In this document: positions 35,076 to 43,583 of the stretch, piece by piece | How positions within the stretch are numbered: the stretch's first letter is position 1 | Layout: every line of letters starts with the position of its first letter | DNA from: Gelidibacter pelagius | GTDB lineage: Bacteria; Bacteroidota; Bacteroidia; Flavobacteriales; Flavobacteriaceae | Direction of reading: 5' to 3' | Length of the DNA stretch: 64,000 nucleotides | Assembly (NCBI RefSeq): GCF_017581925.1 | Contig: NZ_JAGEVG010000008.1 | Span: 62,001 to 126,000, forward strand | The notes under the pieces: generated by a model | What the model was told of the DNA's origin: nothing | The model's input: only the letters and a program-made list of their open reading frames with translations | Databases searched by the model: none | Translations under genes and position numbers: made by a program

Positions 35076-35537
35076 ATGAAGTTTTTAAAACCACTTTTCG
35101 TATTTTTAATCCTCAACTTTGGCGCCTTGGGACTTGGCATTTTATTCATGGGAAACGGCCCAACGAGCGATTGGTATACTTCTATGAGCCAAGCGCCATG
35201 GACACCTCCCAATTGGGTCTTTGGAACGGCGTGGACATTCATCATGCTCTGCTTTTCATTTTACATGACCTTTCTTTATCTTAAGCAACCCACCAATAAA
35301 GTCATCACTCTTTTTATCATTCAATTTGTTTTGAATATTGCCTGGAACTTCGTCTTCTTCAATCAGCATTTGATTGCCTTTGGGTTGGCAACTATTATCG
35401 CTTTGACATTTATCATTACCGTGTTTTTAGTCACATATTTTAAGTTGATGAAAGCTTATTCATTTTTGATCCTTCCGTATTTTGTCTGGATATGTATTGC
35501 GACCTCACTCAATCTGTACATTTTAATACATAATTAA
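35076..35537 (+). CDS. tspO: TspO/MBR-family membrane protein
   Basis: Five-helix membrane protein of 153 residues. The family hallmark WYTSMSQAPWTPPNWVFGTA lies near residues 34-53. Helices include FLNFGALGLGILFM-like N-terminus (PLFVFLILNFGALGLGILF), TFIMLCFSFYMTFLYL and ATIIALTFIITVFLVTYF. TspO binds porphyrins and tunes tetrapyrrole or stress responses in bacteria. The N-terminal helix, length and motif agree with TspO. Monocistronic. Confidence 0.93.
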   Translation: MKFLKPLFVFLILNFGALGLGILFMGNGPTSDWYTSMSQAPWTPPNWVFGTAWTFIMLCFSFYMTFLYLKQPTNKVITLFIIQFVLNIAWNFVFFNQHLIAFGLATIIALTFIITVFLVTYFKLMKAYSFLILPYFVWICIATSLNLYILIHN

Positions 35538-35677
35538 AGAAAAATCTTTGAGAGCGATTCAATGTTTCAAATGCAATTCACTGTATCAAAAGGGTTCCTC
35601 GCGATCGTTGTTGGGATTGAAGAAATGAAAATATAAAAGAAAACAAATAAACAGATCCCACTTTTTTGGGCATTACC

Positions 35678-36160
35678 ATGAAAATATACACGCTCCACCA
35701 AAAACAGAACTTACCCATTAGCATTGACACTGCATGGAATTTTCTTTCTGATCCAAGAAATTTAAAAACCATTACGCCAGAATACATGGGTTTCCATATT
35801 CTTTCTGGAGCGGATAGACCCATGTTTGCTGGTCAAATAATCCAATATATTGTGACACCGGTTTTGGGTATTAAAACCAAATGGGTCACGGAGATTACCC
35901 ATAGCGTTAAAAATGAATATTTTGTGGATGAGCAACGTTATGGACCTTATGCCTTGTGGCACCATAAACATTTCATAAAAGAAATAGACGGTGGTGTGGA
36001 GATGGAAGATATTATTGACTATAAATTACCCTTCGGTATATTAGGTCAGTTGGTACACCCTATCATTGTCAAACCAAAATTGGAAGAAATATTCAATTAT
36101 AGAACGAAAAAACTGGAAGCGCTGTTTGGGGTTTATAAAGATCGAATTCCAAACGTATAA
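35678..36160 (+). CDS. SRPBCC-superfamily ligand-binding protein
   Basis: Protein of 160 residues starting at 35678 (MKIYTLHQKQNLPISIDTA). The pattern AWNFLSDPRNLKTITPEYMG near residue 19 and the final long helix are typical of polyketide-cyclase/START-like SRPBCC domains. Residues FGILGQLVHPIIVKPKLEEI resemble the C-terminal helix of cell-division-inhibitor-like SRPBCC proteins found beside photolyases and SDR/DUF2867 genes. Ligand unknown. It precedes the photolyase gene across a repeat-filled spacer, so the two may be a light-response or pigment set. Confidence 0.85.
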   Translation: MKIYTLHQKQNLPISIDTAWNFLSDPRNLKTITPEYMGFHILSGADRPMFAGQIIQYIVTPVLGIKTKWVTEITHSVKNEYFVDEQRYGPYALWHHKHFIKEIDGGVEMEDIIDYKLPFGILGQLVHPIIVKPKLEEIFNYRTKKLEALFGVYKDRIPNV

Positions 36161-36206
36161 CTGCTCGTTCGACTGCCCGTTCGAAGCGAAGCGGAGGCGG
36201 GAAACT

Positions 36207-36401
36207 TTGAACACCGAATAACGAATTTTGAATAGCGAATGATGAAGTAGAACTTCGCAAAAACTCTGAACTCTGAACTCTGAATCCTAAATCGATGCAA
36301 AGAGCTGAGAATTTGAACCCTTAATTTTTGAACACCGAATAACGAATTTTGAATAGCGAATGATGAAGTAGAACTTCGCAAAAACTCTGAACTCTGAACT
36401 C
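36207..36401. repeat. 74-bp direct repeat pair in SRPBCC-photolyase spacer
   Basis: An identical 74-base unit occurs at 36207-36280 and 36328-36401 (start-to-start distance 121). It begins ttgaacaccgaataacgaat and ends aactctgaactctgaactc. The sequence between is also built from short words. It lies just before the photolyase start at 36422. Confidence 0.85.
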
Positions 36402-36421
36402 GAAACTTGAAACCCAAAACA

Positions 36422-37726
36422 ATGAAAAACCCCATCAACATCTTCTGGTTCCGTCGTGATTTGAGATTGGACGACAACGTCGGTTTCTATGAGGCCTTGA
36501 AATCGGAATATCCTGTCTTGCCTCTCTTTATTTTTGACACCGAAATCTTGGAGGATCTTCCTGAGGATGATGCTCGGGTGAACTTTATATTTGATTCGCT
36601 TCAAAACATGCGAACCCGCTTACAAAATGACCACAATAGTAGTTTGGCCCTATACCACGGAAAACCTTTGGATATTTTCAAACAACTTGTCAAGGATTTT
36701 GATATTGCCGCAGTTTACACCAATCACGATTACGAGCCTTACGCTCAATCACGGGATACCGAAATAAAAAATCTCCTTTCATCAAAGGAAATTGACTTTC
36801 ACACCTATAAGGATCAGGTAATTTTCGAGAAAGACGAAGTTGTAAAAAAAGATGGCAAACCTTATATGGTTTATACACCCTATATGAAGGTTTGGAAAGA
36901 GAAATTCAGAACTATGGAGCTTAAGATTTTCTATACCAATTCCCATCTCCATAATCTCGTTAAAAACACGAGCTTACCAAACTTAAGCCTATCCGAAATC
37001 GGGTTTAAAAAAGCATCACAAAAGATTGCCGACTATGAGGTGACGCCAACCTTAATTCAAGACTACGAAAAAACCCGAAATTTCCCTGCCCAAGACAGCA
37101 CGTCACGATTGGGTCCGCATTTGCGTTTTGGAACCGTCAGCATTCGTAAAATGATAAAAAAGGCCATTGCTGAAAAGAATGAAGTATTTTGGCAAGAACT
37201 TATATGGCGTGAATTCTTTATGCAAATTCTATGGCACTTTCCACATACAGTCAACGATAGTTTCAAACCGAAATATGACCGCATTGAATGGCGTAATAAT
37301 GAAGCAGAATTCAAGCTTTGGTGTGAAGGCCATACCGGATATCCGCTCGTTGATGCTGGGATGAGACAACTGAATGAGACAGGTTTTATGCACAACCGTG
37401 TGCGGATGTTGGTCGGCAGTTTTTTATGCAAACACCTCTTGATCGACTGGCGCTGGGGTGAAGCCTACTTTGCCGAAAAGCTGCACGATTATGAAATGTC
37501 AAGTAATGTTGGAAATTGGCAATGGGTTGCCGGTAGTGGCGTAGACGCTGCTCCTTATTTCCGAATTTTTAATCCAACCACGCAGATTGAGAAATTTGAC
37601 AAAGATTTAAAATACATCAGCAAATGGGTCCCTGAGTTTCAAGAATTGACCTATCCTGAAAAAATGGTAGATCATAAGGAAGCACGATTGCGTTGTTTGG
37701 AAACTTATAAACGTGCCTTAGATTAA
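36422..37726 (+). CDS. phrB: Cryptochrome/photolyase family protein (deoxyribodipyrimidine photolyase)
   Basis: FAD-dependent light-driven DNA repair enzyme of 434 residues. The start at 36422 (MKNPINIFWFRRDLRLDDN) gives the canonical N-terminus, with the antenna-domain motif FWFRRDLRLDDN. The FAD domain shows TSRLGPHLRFGTVS near 230, WQELIWREFFMQILWHFP near 265, GYPLVDAGMRQL, and SSNVGNWQWVAGSGVDAAPY/FRIFNP near 365-385. The tryptophan triad candidates are in place. Class I CPD photolyase is likely, though cryptochrome function cannot be ruled out. Confidence 0.93.
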   Translation: MKNPINIFWFRRDLRLDDNVGFYEALKSEYPVLPLFIFDTEILEDLPEDDARVNFIFDSLQNMRTRLQNDHNSSLALYHGKPLDIFKQLVKDFDIAAVYTNHDYEPYAQSRDTEIKNLLSSKEIDFHTYKDQVIFEKDEVVKKDGKPYMVYTPYMKVWKEKFRTMELKIFYTNSHLHNLVKNTSLPNLSLSEIGFKKASQKIADYEVTPTLIQDYEKTRNFPAQDSTSRLGPHLRFGTVSIRKMIKKAIAEKNEVFWQELIWREFFMQILWHFPHTVNDSFKPKYDRIEWRNNEAEFKLWCEGHTGYPLVDAGMRQLNETGFMHNRVRMLVGSFLCKHLLIDWRWGEAYFAEKLHDYEMSSNVGNWQWVAGSGVDAAPYFRIFNPTTQIEKFDKDLKYISKWVPEFQELTYPEKMVDHKEARLRCLETYKRALD

Positions 37727-38179
37727 GGACACTTCCTCATAAAAAAACTACATAATCTTTTTATATTATTTTCATTAGATGGAATTGTTAACCGCATTTG
37801 TCACTAATGAGGTAACAAATTGATCGCTATCTTTTGAACTCCATTGAAAATTAAAAAATAATTGCTTATCCGCTTTTGATCAAAGGAATCAAAACTTGAA
37901 AATACAATGCCGATTTTTTGTTTGCCCTCCCGGTAGATCGGGACTAAAAGGAGCAAAAAATATCAATGAATAATTGATTTGAGCATAAGCCACCCTTTAG
38001 TATCCATAGCTATTGGGAGGATTAAGGTTTATTCGGATTTTAAATGAGCAATTTTAATTTTTTTTAGGATTAATTATAGCTATGTAATAAAAATAATTCA
38101 AAAAATACTGTAACATTTTTAAGATGCTCGTATCCAAAAGAAAAATAAACGAACCTTAATTTAATCTTTTGAGACTATT
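37727..38179. other. 453-base intergenic region with interrupted hairpin and ECF-type promoter
   Basis: No gene is visible. An interrupted hairpin lies at about 37915-37960: TTTGC/GCAAA, CCT/AGG and CCCG/CGGG arms around gtagat. It is the size of a REP-like or terminator element. The right end holds the probable ECF promoter listed separately. Confidence 0.45.
38109..38135 (+). promoter_or_regulatory. Probable ECF-sigma promoter (TGTAAC ... CGTATCC)
   Basis: TGTAAC at 38109-38114 and CGTATCC at 38129-38135 resemble the -35 AAC and -10 CGT elements of ECF promoters. The 14-base spacer is shorter than in the best-known examples, which lowers confidence. It sits 45 bases before the hydrolase ATG of an operon that encodes an ECF sigma factor, so autoregulation is plausible. 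Confidence 0.4.
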
Positions 38180-39031
38180 ATGAACATCAAAATCAGCATT
38201 GCCTTAATCATGTGTCTTATTAATTTTTATACCCCTTCTCTTGACACTCCCACAAGCTATCCCTTTACTGTCCAAATATCAGGACAAGGCGATAAATCGA
38301 TCATTTTCATTCCAGGATTTGCAAGCTCAGGTGAGGTCTGGAAAGACACCGTAAAACAATTTGAGAGCAACTTTACATGCCATATCTTGACCATGGCGGG
38401 ATTTGCAGGAGCGGCACCTCAAAGTCCAATCACTTTTGAACATTGGAAGTCCCAAATTGCCAATTACATCAAAAACGAAAACATTGAAGGGCTTATCCTT
38501 GTTGGCCATAGTATGGGAGGTGGATTAGCCATGGCCATTGCCGCAGATTATCCAGAGCTCATTGAGAAAATTGTTATCGTAGATGCTCTTCCAGCTTTAA
38601 TGGCGCTGACCAATCCCGAATTTAAATCCAATAACAATTTAGACTGTTCTGAACAGGTCAAGCACTTTCAAGAAATGAGCAACCAACAATTTTATGAAAT
38701 GCAAAAATCAAGCATGCCCATCTTAATGGCTAATGTGGAGATGCATGACACCGTTCTTGGTTGGAGTATGGCATCAGATAGGGAAACCTTTGCCAAAATG
38801 TACTGTGACTTTTCCAATACCGATTTGAGATCTCGACTTAATCGGATTGAGTGTCCTACACTCGTGCTTTTGGAGTCTTATTTTGTAAATTTCAAACCAG
38901 CAATTGAAGAACAATACAAAGAATTAAAAACAGGTCAGTTCCGATATGCCAATAAAGGCCTACACTTTATTATGTATGATGATGTCGATTGGTATTTAAA
39001 CGAGTTAAATCAATTTATTACAGCCTATTAA
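38180..39031 (+). CDS. Exported alpha/beta hydrolase
   Basis: Alpha/beta hydrolase of 283 residues with an N-terminal hydrophobic signal (IKISIALIMCLINFYTPSLD). The nucleophile elbow is GHSMGGG (serine at about residue 110), preceded by IFIPGFASSGEVW as the oxyanion loop. The aspartate may lie in LLESYF-region or downstream, and the terminal histidine is in NKGLHFIMYDD. Substrate unknown. It shares one base of stop/start with the sigma factor gene (TAATG), so the products are made together; this hydrolase-sigma-membrane protein set is likely a cell-envelope stress module. Confidence 0.85.
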   Translation: MNIKISIALIMCLINFYTPSLDTPTSYPFTVQISGQGDKSIIFIPGFASSGEVWKDTVKQFESNFTCHILTMAGFAGAAPQSPITFEHWKSQIANYIKNENIEGLILVGHSMGGGLAMAIAADYPELIEKIVIVDALPALMALTNPEFKSNNNLDCSEQVKHFQEMSNQQFYEMQKSSMPILMANVEMHDTVLGWSMASDRETFAKMYCDFSNTDLRSRLNRIECPTLVLLESYFVNFKPAIEEQYKELKTGQFRYANKGLHFIMYDDVDWYLNELNQFITAY

Positions 39032-39501
39032 TGTCTTTTGAAGATATTTACAATCACTATTGGTCAAAAATTTTCCGTCTCTGCATGGGTTATGTGAATG
39101 ACCATGCCGTGGCTCAAGATTTGGCACAAGAGACCTTCATCATCGTTTGGCAACAATTACCAAAGTTCAGGAAAGAATCAAGCATCGGAACATGGATTTA
39201 CAGAATTGCCTCAAATAGATGCTTGAGACAGCTTGAAACAGACAAAAAGATTCAAAAATCAGAACTGCCATTTCAAATAAAGGAAGACGTTCCTATTTCG
39301 ATAGAACCACAAATTCAGTTTTTATATACCTGCATTTCTAATCTTCCAGAAACCGATCGTATTATTATATCATTGGAATTAGAAGATGTCAAACAGGCTG
39401 AAATCGCTAAAATTGTCGGGTTATCAGAAGGCAATATCAGAGTAAGAATTCATCGTATCAAAGCTATTTTAACAGAAAAATTCAAAGTTTATGAACGCTA
39501 A
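39031..39501 (+). CDS. ECF-type RNA polymerase sigma factor
   Basis: Sigma-70 family factor of 156 residues with regions 2 and 4 only. Region 2 is YWSKIFRLCMGYVNDHAVAQ then DLAQETFIIVWQQLPKF, the classic 2.2-2.4 block. Region 4 is LPETDRIIISLELEDVKQAE followed by helix-turn-helix IAKIVGLSEGNIRVRIHRIK. The ATG at 39031 overlaps the hydrolase stop codon; the longer ORF start at 38989 is inside the hydrolase frame and is rejected. The gene after it encodes a membrane protein in the anti-sigma position. Confidence 0.93.
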   Translation: MSFEDIYNHYWSKIFRLCMGYVNDHAVAQDLAQETFIIVWQQLPKFRKESSIGTWIYRIASNRCLRQLETDKKIQKSELPFQIKEDVPISIEPQIQFLYTCISNLPETDRIIISLELEDVKQAEIAKIVGLSEGNIRVRIHRIKAILTEKFKVYER

Positions 39502-40099
39502 TATCGATTTTAAAAATCTTTGGAAACAGCAAGATATTGAACAACCCAATCACGCGGACTTACTGCTAACATTAAAGCGTTACAAAAACAAAGGTCTGAG
39601 ACGCTTAGTATTAACCAATGTTTTATTATTCATTACGATAGTGTGTTTAGTGTTGATTTGGTATTTTTTTCAACCTCAAATGATCACCACCAAAATCGGA
39701 CTTATAACTACCATATTAGCTATGGTTATTTTTGTTTTTGCCTACAATACTCTGTTTAAATATTATAAAGCGGCTTCTGAATCTGAAAGTAATCGTGCGT
39801 ATTTGCAGGATTTAATTGCTATTAAACGCAAACAAAAGTTTGTGCAAACTAAAATGCTACAGTTCTATTTTATTTTACTCTCCCTTGGGGTTTGTTTATA
39901 TCTTTATGAATATGTCAACAAGATGCCAACAGCAATAGGGCTATTGGTGTATGCTTTAACCCTGTTGTGGATAGCATTCAATTGGTTTTATCTCAGACCA
40001 AAGATGATCAAAAAACAAGAAGAAAAATTGGACACCTTGATCAAAAAGTTTGAGTTGATCAATCGACAATTGGATGAACAGCTTGAAATTAAAGCATAA
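39491..40099 (+). CDS. Four-helix membrane protein, probable anti-sigma factor
   Basis: Protein of 202 residues overlapping the sigma gene by 11 bases. The N-terminal cytoplasmic part (MNANIDFKNLWKQQDIEQPN) would be the sigma-binding segment. Four transmembrane helices come as two pairs (RLVLTNVLLFITIVCLVLIW and GLITTILAMVIFVFAY, then LQFYFILLSLGVCLYLY and AIGLLVYALTLLWIAF). A long charged C-terminal helix follows. No zinc-binding anti-sigma motif is visible. The anti-sigma role is inferred from operon position and topology, a common pattern in Bacteroidota ECF loci. Confidence 0.75.
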   Translation: MNANIDFKNLWKQQDIEQPNHADLLLTLKRYKNKGLRRLVLTNVLLFITIVCLVLIWYFFQPQMITTKIGLITTILAMVIFVFAYNTLFKYYKAASESESNRAYLQDLIAIKRKQKFVQTKMLQFYFILLSLGVCLYLYEYVNKMPTAIGLLVYALTLLWIAFNWFYLRPKMIKKQEEKLDTLIKKFELINRQLDEQLEIKA

Positions 40100-40103
40100 A
40101 AAA

Positions 40104-40122
40104 GCCTCGAAAAATTCGAGGC
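40104..40122. terminator. Bidirectional hairpin between anti-sigma gene and murA
   Basis: GCCTCGAA-AAA-TTCGAGGC is a perfect 8-bp stem, flanked by an A run on the left (T run for the leftward transcript). It lies between convergent genes. Confidence 0.75.
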
Positions 40123-40155
40123 ATTCATATCCATAGTTTTTATAGGCAAAGGCAA

Positions 40156-41466
40156 TTAATTCACCCTTTTAATTTTCGCGCCAATAGCTCGCAAACGTTC
40201 ATCGATACGCTCGTATCCACGATCAATCTGCTCGATATTATGAATGGTCGACGTGCCCTTTGCCGATAACGCAGCAATCAACAGAGAAATTCCAGCTCTA
40301 ATATCTGGCGACGTCATTGTCGTGGCTTTTAAGGTCGATTTGAAATCGTGACCTATCACTGTAGCACGGTGCGGATCACAAAGAATAATTTTAGCGCCCA
40401 TATCAATCAGCTTATCCACGAAGAATAAACGGCTTTCAAACATCTTTTGATGTACCAAAACAGCGCCTCTTGCTTGTGTGGCAACCACTAATACGATGCT
40501 CAACAAATCTGGAGTAAATCCAGGCCATGGGGCATCGGCAACCGTCAAAATGGAACCATCGATATAACTTTGGATTTCGTAACCATCTTTATGTGCAGGA
40601 ATATGGATATCATCACCATCTCTCTCAACGGTAATGCCTAGTTTTCTGAAGACATTGGGAATTTGTCCCAAATCATCCCAACTGACATTTTTAATCGTCA
40701 GTTCACTTTTGGTCATGGCCGCCAATCCGATCCAGCTTCCAATTTCAATCATGTCAGGAAGCATCTTATGTTCTGTTCCTTTTAATGAATCGACACCTTC
40801 AATGATCAACATATTGGAACCAACACCACTGATCTTAGCACCCATCCGGTTCAACATTTTGCACAGTTGCTGCAAATATGGTTCACAAGCAGCATTGTAG
40901 ATCGTGGTCGTACCTTCGGCCAACACAGCAGCCATCACAATATTGGCCGTTCCGGTTACGGAAGCTTCATCCAATAGCATATAGGTTCCTTTTAATCGGT
41001 CTGCTTCCACACCATAAAAATGGTCCTCACGGTTGTATCGGAATTTCGCTCCCAGATTTATAAAGCCCTCAAAGTGGGTATCCAATCTTCGACGTCCAAT
41101 TTTATCACCTCCAGGTTTCGGGATATAGCCTTTACCAAAACGTGCCAAAAGTGGTCCTACAATCATTATGGAACCACGCAATCCTTTTCCGTCCTCTTTA
41201 AACTCAGCAGATTCAAGGTATTTCATATTCACTTCATCCGCTTGAAACTCATAAGAACCAGGACCAATTTTATTGATTTTGACTCCTAAGTTTTCTAAAA
41301 GCGAAATCAGTTTATTGACATCGATGATATCGGGAATATTATGGATGGTGACGATTTCGGGGGTGAGCAAAACAGCACACAAAATTTGTAGTGCTTCATT
41401 TTTTGCGCCTTGAGGTTGGATACTTCCTTTTAATTGATGACCTCCTTCAATTATAAATGTTGTCAT
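40156..41466 (-). CDS. murA: UDP-N-acetylglucosamine 1-carboxyvinyltransferase
   Basis: First committed enzyme of peptidoglycan synthesis, 436 residues, cytoplasmic. The start MTTFIIEGGHQLKGSIQPQG AKNE carries the conserved KNE near residue 22. RGSIMIVGPLLARFGKGYIP is the family block near 95-115. The phosphoenolpyruvate-binding cysteine is usually in a GGCxIG loop; here that loop reads GGDKIGRRRLD, so aspartate replaces cysteine, as in the fosfomycin-insensitive MurA enzymes of some phyla. The substrate-binding PDIRAGISLLIAAL segment follows near 390. Co-directional with the DUF4290 gene, 6 bases upstream. Confidence 0.94.
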   Translation of the reverse strand: MTTFIIEGGHQLKGSIQPQGAKNEALQILCAVLLTPEIVTIHNIPDIIDVNKLISLLENLGVKINKIGPGSYEFQADEVNMKYLESAEFKEDGKGLRGSIMIVGPLLARFGKGYIPKPGGDKIGRRRLDTHFEGFINLGAKFRYNREDHFYGVEADRLKGTYMLLDEASVTGTANIVMAAVLAEGTTTIYNAACEPYLQQLCKMLNRMGAKISGVGSNMLIIEGVDSLKGTEHKMLPDMIEIGSWIGLAAMTKSELTIKNVSWDDLGQIPNVFRKLGITVERDGDDIHIPAHKDGYEIQSYIDGSILTVADAPWPGFTPDLLSIVLVVATQARGAVLVHQKMFESRLFFVDKLIDMGAKIILCDPHRATVIGHDFKSTLKATTMTSPDIRAGISLLIAALSAKGTSTIHNIEQIDRGYERIDERLRAIGAKIKRVN

Positions 41467-41472
41467 GTATAT

Positions 41473-42120
41473 TTAGTAGCGTTTTCTATTGCGGCTGGAA
41501 CTGCCTTTTTTAGAGTGTGTTTTCTTAGTGCTTGAAGAGTATTTCTTTTTGTTTCTCATCAACGTCGTAACGTCAGATAAATCTTCATCTTCCTCCTTCA
41601 GATTGATTTTCCCGCCGGACAATTCATATAAATGATTAAAGATGACATCATCTTCCACGGTGTCCTTGTTCCAATTCAAGAAACATTTTTTCATGTGATT
41701 GGCAATCGTATAGATCAAAGCCTCTTTTAAATCGCCGTCTTCCCATGTATTGGCAACATCAATCATCGTTTTGATATTATTGCCGTAAAAACGGTATTTC
41801 GGGAAATTTTGTGGGTATTTTAAAGGTTCAGGATGTGCCTGTAATTCTTCTTTTAATGGTTTCGGATAAGGAGAATCCACATCCAAATCAAAATCGGCCA
41901 TAATAAACAGCTGATCCCAAAGCTTGTGCTGAAAATCGGGAACATCTCTTAAATGCGGTTGTAGATTGCCCATTACAGAAATAATGGCTTTCGAAACTTT
42001 GTTGCGTTCTTCTTTTGTTTCACGCTCTTTGGCGAAATTGATCATCTTCTGCAAATGTCTTCCATATTCAGGAATAATCAAATGTTCACGCTCAGTATTG
42101 TATTCTAAATTGTCTATCAA
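41473..42120 (-). CDS. DUF4290 protein
   Basis: Soluble, mostly helical protein of 215 residues. The N-terminus (MIDNLEYNTEREHLIIPEYG RHLQKM) and the middle (FPKYRFYGNNIKTMID) match DUF4290, a Bacteroidota-specific family found upstream of murA. The C-terminal ~25 residues are lysine/serine/arginine-rich (SSTKKTHSKKGSSSRNRKRY), suggesting an RNA or anionic-polymer contact. Function unknown; probable operon with murA. Confidence 0.9.
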   Translation of the reverse strand: MIDNLEYNTEREHLIIPEYGRHLQKMINFAKERETKEERNKVSKAIISVMGNLQPHLRDVPDFQHKLWDQLFIMADFDLDVDSPYPKPLKEELQAHPEPLKYPQNFPKYRFYGNNIKTMIDVANTWEDGDLKEALIYTIANHMKKCFLNWNKDTVEDDVIFNHLYELSGGKINLKEEDEDLSDVTTLMRNKKKYSSSTKKTHSKKGSSSRNRKRY

Positions 42121-42240
42121 AATAATTAGTGTGTAGTATTAAATGTTATGCATCGCAGTACTTTGTGCATGTCTGCAAAATACGAAAAAAAATAAGGAAA
42201 GTTTAATTGTGCTATAAAAGTTTCGAAAAAAGACGGAAAT

Positions 42241-42655
42241 CAGTTGGCAGTCCTCAGTTGGCAGTCGGCAGTTGACAGTTTCAGTTGACAACGATCTTTC
42301 ATTTTCCGTAATCCCTCATCCGTCTTAGGTCACCTGTCATCGGGCACACGTCATAACTCATAACTCATAACTCTGAACAATATGAAATAGTCTTCAGTCG
42401 CCAGTCTTCAGTCGCCAGTCTTCAGTCTTCATTCTTCACTCTTCAGTGATCTGGTCATCCGTCATCACTCATCACTCATCACTCATAACTCATAACTCAT
42501 AACTCTGAACAATATGAAATAGTCTTCAGTCGCCAGTCTTCAGTGATCCGGTCATCCGTCATCACTCATAACTCATCACTCATCACTCACCCGTCACTCG
42601 TCATCCGTCCTCCGTCATAACTCATAACTCTGAACTCATAACTCTGAACTCCCCC
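42241..42655. repeat. 415-base low-complexity intergenic repeat tract
   Basis: The entire spacer (from about 42241 up to the DUF493 gene end) is made of short words such as ataactc, cagtcttcagt, catccgtcatcactc and ctctgaac. An exact 62-base duplication occurs at 42351-42412 and 42483-42544. No ORF and no terminator structure is evident. The bases 42121-42240 just left of it are ordinary A/T-rich leader of the DUF4290 gene. Confidence 0.85.
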
Positions 42656-42949
42656 CTACAACGAAATTACCCCTTCCACATTCTCCGTCACTTCCTTATA
42701 TTTTTCAATAACGCTCTCAGGTGTCAACATCTGCAAATTAATGGACACACTGGTATATTTTCCGTTTTTTGAGGGCTTGGTTTTGATGACCGCTCCCATA
42801 TTATCAAAAACAGTTTCTATTTGTTGCACCTTATCGCCTTCTGATACGACGATAAACTTATAAAGGTATTCCGATGGCCAGCTTGCCGTTGCATAAAGCT
42901 GTGATCGTAATTTATCGTAAAATTCGTCTTGATTTTTCTCTGTACTCAT
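42656..42949 (-). CDS. DUF493 (YbeD-like) protein
   Basis: Small alpha/beta protein of 97 residues with an ACT-like fold. The start MSTEKNQDEFYDKLRSQLYA leads into YLYKFIVVSEGDKVQQIETV, and the C-terminal SINLQMLTPESVIEKYKEV block is typical of DUF493. E. coli YbeD is linked to lipoic acid metabolism genes; the role here is unknown. A TAtcTTTG box on the same strand supports an independent promoter. The stop codon abuts the repeat tract. Confidence 0.88.
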   Translation of the reverse strand: MSTEKNQDEFYDKLRSQLYATASWPSEYLYKFIVVSEGDKVQQIETVFDNMGAVIKTKPSKNGKYTSVSINLQMLTPESVIEKYKEVTENVEGVISL

Positions 42950-42968
42950 AATGGTTCTTATTCATTTG

Positions 42969-42976
42969 CAAAGATA
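42969..42976 (-). promoter_or_regulatory. Bacteroidota -7 box (TAtcTTTG) for DUF493 gene
   Basis: Leftward TATCTTTG, 19 bases before the ATG at 42949, matches TAnnTTTG at the usual leader length. Confidence 0.6.
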
Positions 42977-43041
42977 CATTTTACTTTACATTTTTTAGTT
43001 TCTATTAAAATTACGATTTTTGCATCCAAAATCCTGCCAAA

Positions 43042-43581
43042 TTGAGCACTAAGAAGATTGTTATTACTGGGGGACCAGGCACTGGGAAATCATCAATAAT
43101 AGAGGAATTAAAAAAAAGAGGACATATTTGCTTTGAAGAAATCTCAAGACAAGTAACGCTCGAAGCGCGAGAGAACGGCATAGAACAGCTTTTCCTGTCA
43201 CAACCCCTGCTCTTCAGCAAACTGCTTTTAGAAGGCAGGGCAAAACAATTTACTGAAGCCGATACCTACGAAAACACCACTATATTTCTCGATCGGGGCC
43301 TGCCTGATGTTTTGGCATATATGGATTTTTATGACAGTGAATATCCTGAAAGCTTTGTAAAAGTCTGCCAAAACAGCACCTATGACACCGTTTTTATTGT
43401 GACGCCTTGGAAAGATATTTTCCAAAGTGACAATGTCCGCTATGAAACTTTCGAACAGTCAGAGCAGATTCATGAGCAACTCTTGAACACTTATAAAAAA
43501 TTCGGGTATCATTTGGTCCCTATTCCTTTTGATACCGTAAAAAAACGCGCAGACTTCATATTAGATTCCTTAAATTTATAG
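43042..43581 (+). CDS. P-loop AAA ATPase/kinase-like protein
   Basis: Nucleotide-binding protein of 179 residues with a TTG start (MSTKKIVITGGPGTGKSSII). The Walker A GGPGTGKSS is at residues 9-17; FLDRGLPDVLAYMDFY near 83 is a Walker-B-like block with the DRGxxD pattern of AAA_28 proteins. Related proteins include ATP-binding kinases of unknown substrate (NadR-like fold). It is followed by recQ after 2 bases and so belongs to the recQ-fmt operon. Confidence 0.88.
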   Translation: MSTKKIVITGGPGTGKSSIIEELKKRGHICFEEISRQVTLEARENGIEQLFLSQPLLFSKLLLEGRAKQFTEADTYENTTIFLDRGLPDVLAYMDFYDSEYPESFVKVCQNSTYDTVFIVTPWKDIFQSDNVRYETFEQSEQIHEQLLNTYKKFGYHLVPIPFDTVKKRADFILDSLNL

Positions 43582-43583
43582 CG

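Noticed and set aside
38989-39030. Upstream extension of the ECF sigma gene
   Set aside because: It lies inside the hydrolase coding frame; the ATG at 39031 overlaps the hydrolase stop by one base and gives the normal sigma N-terminus.
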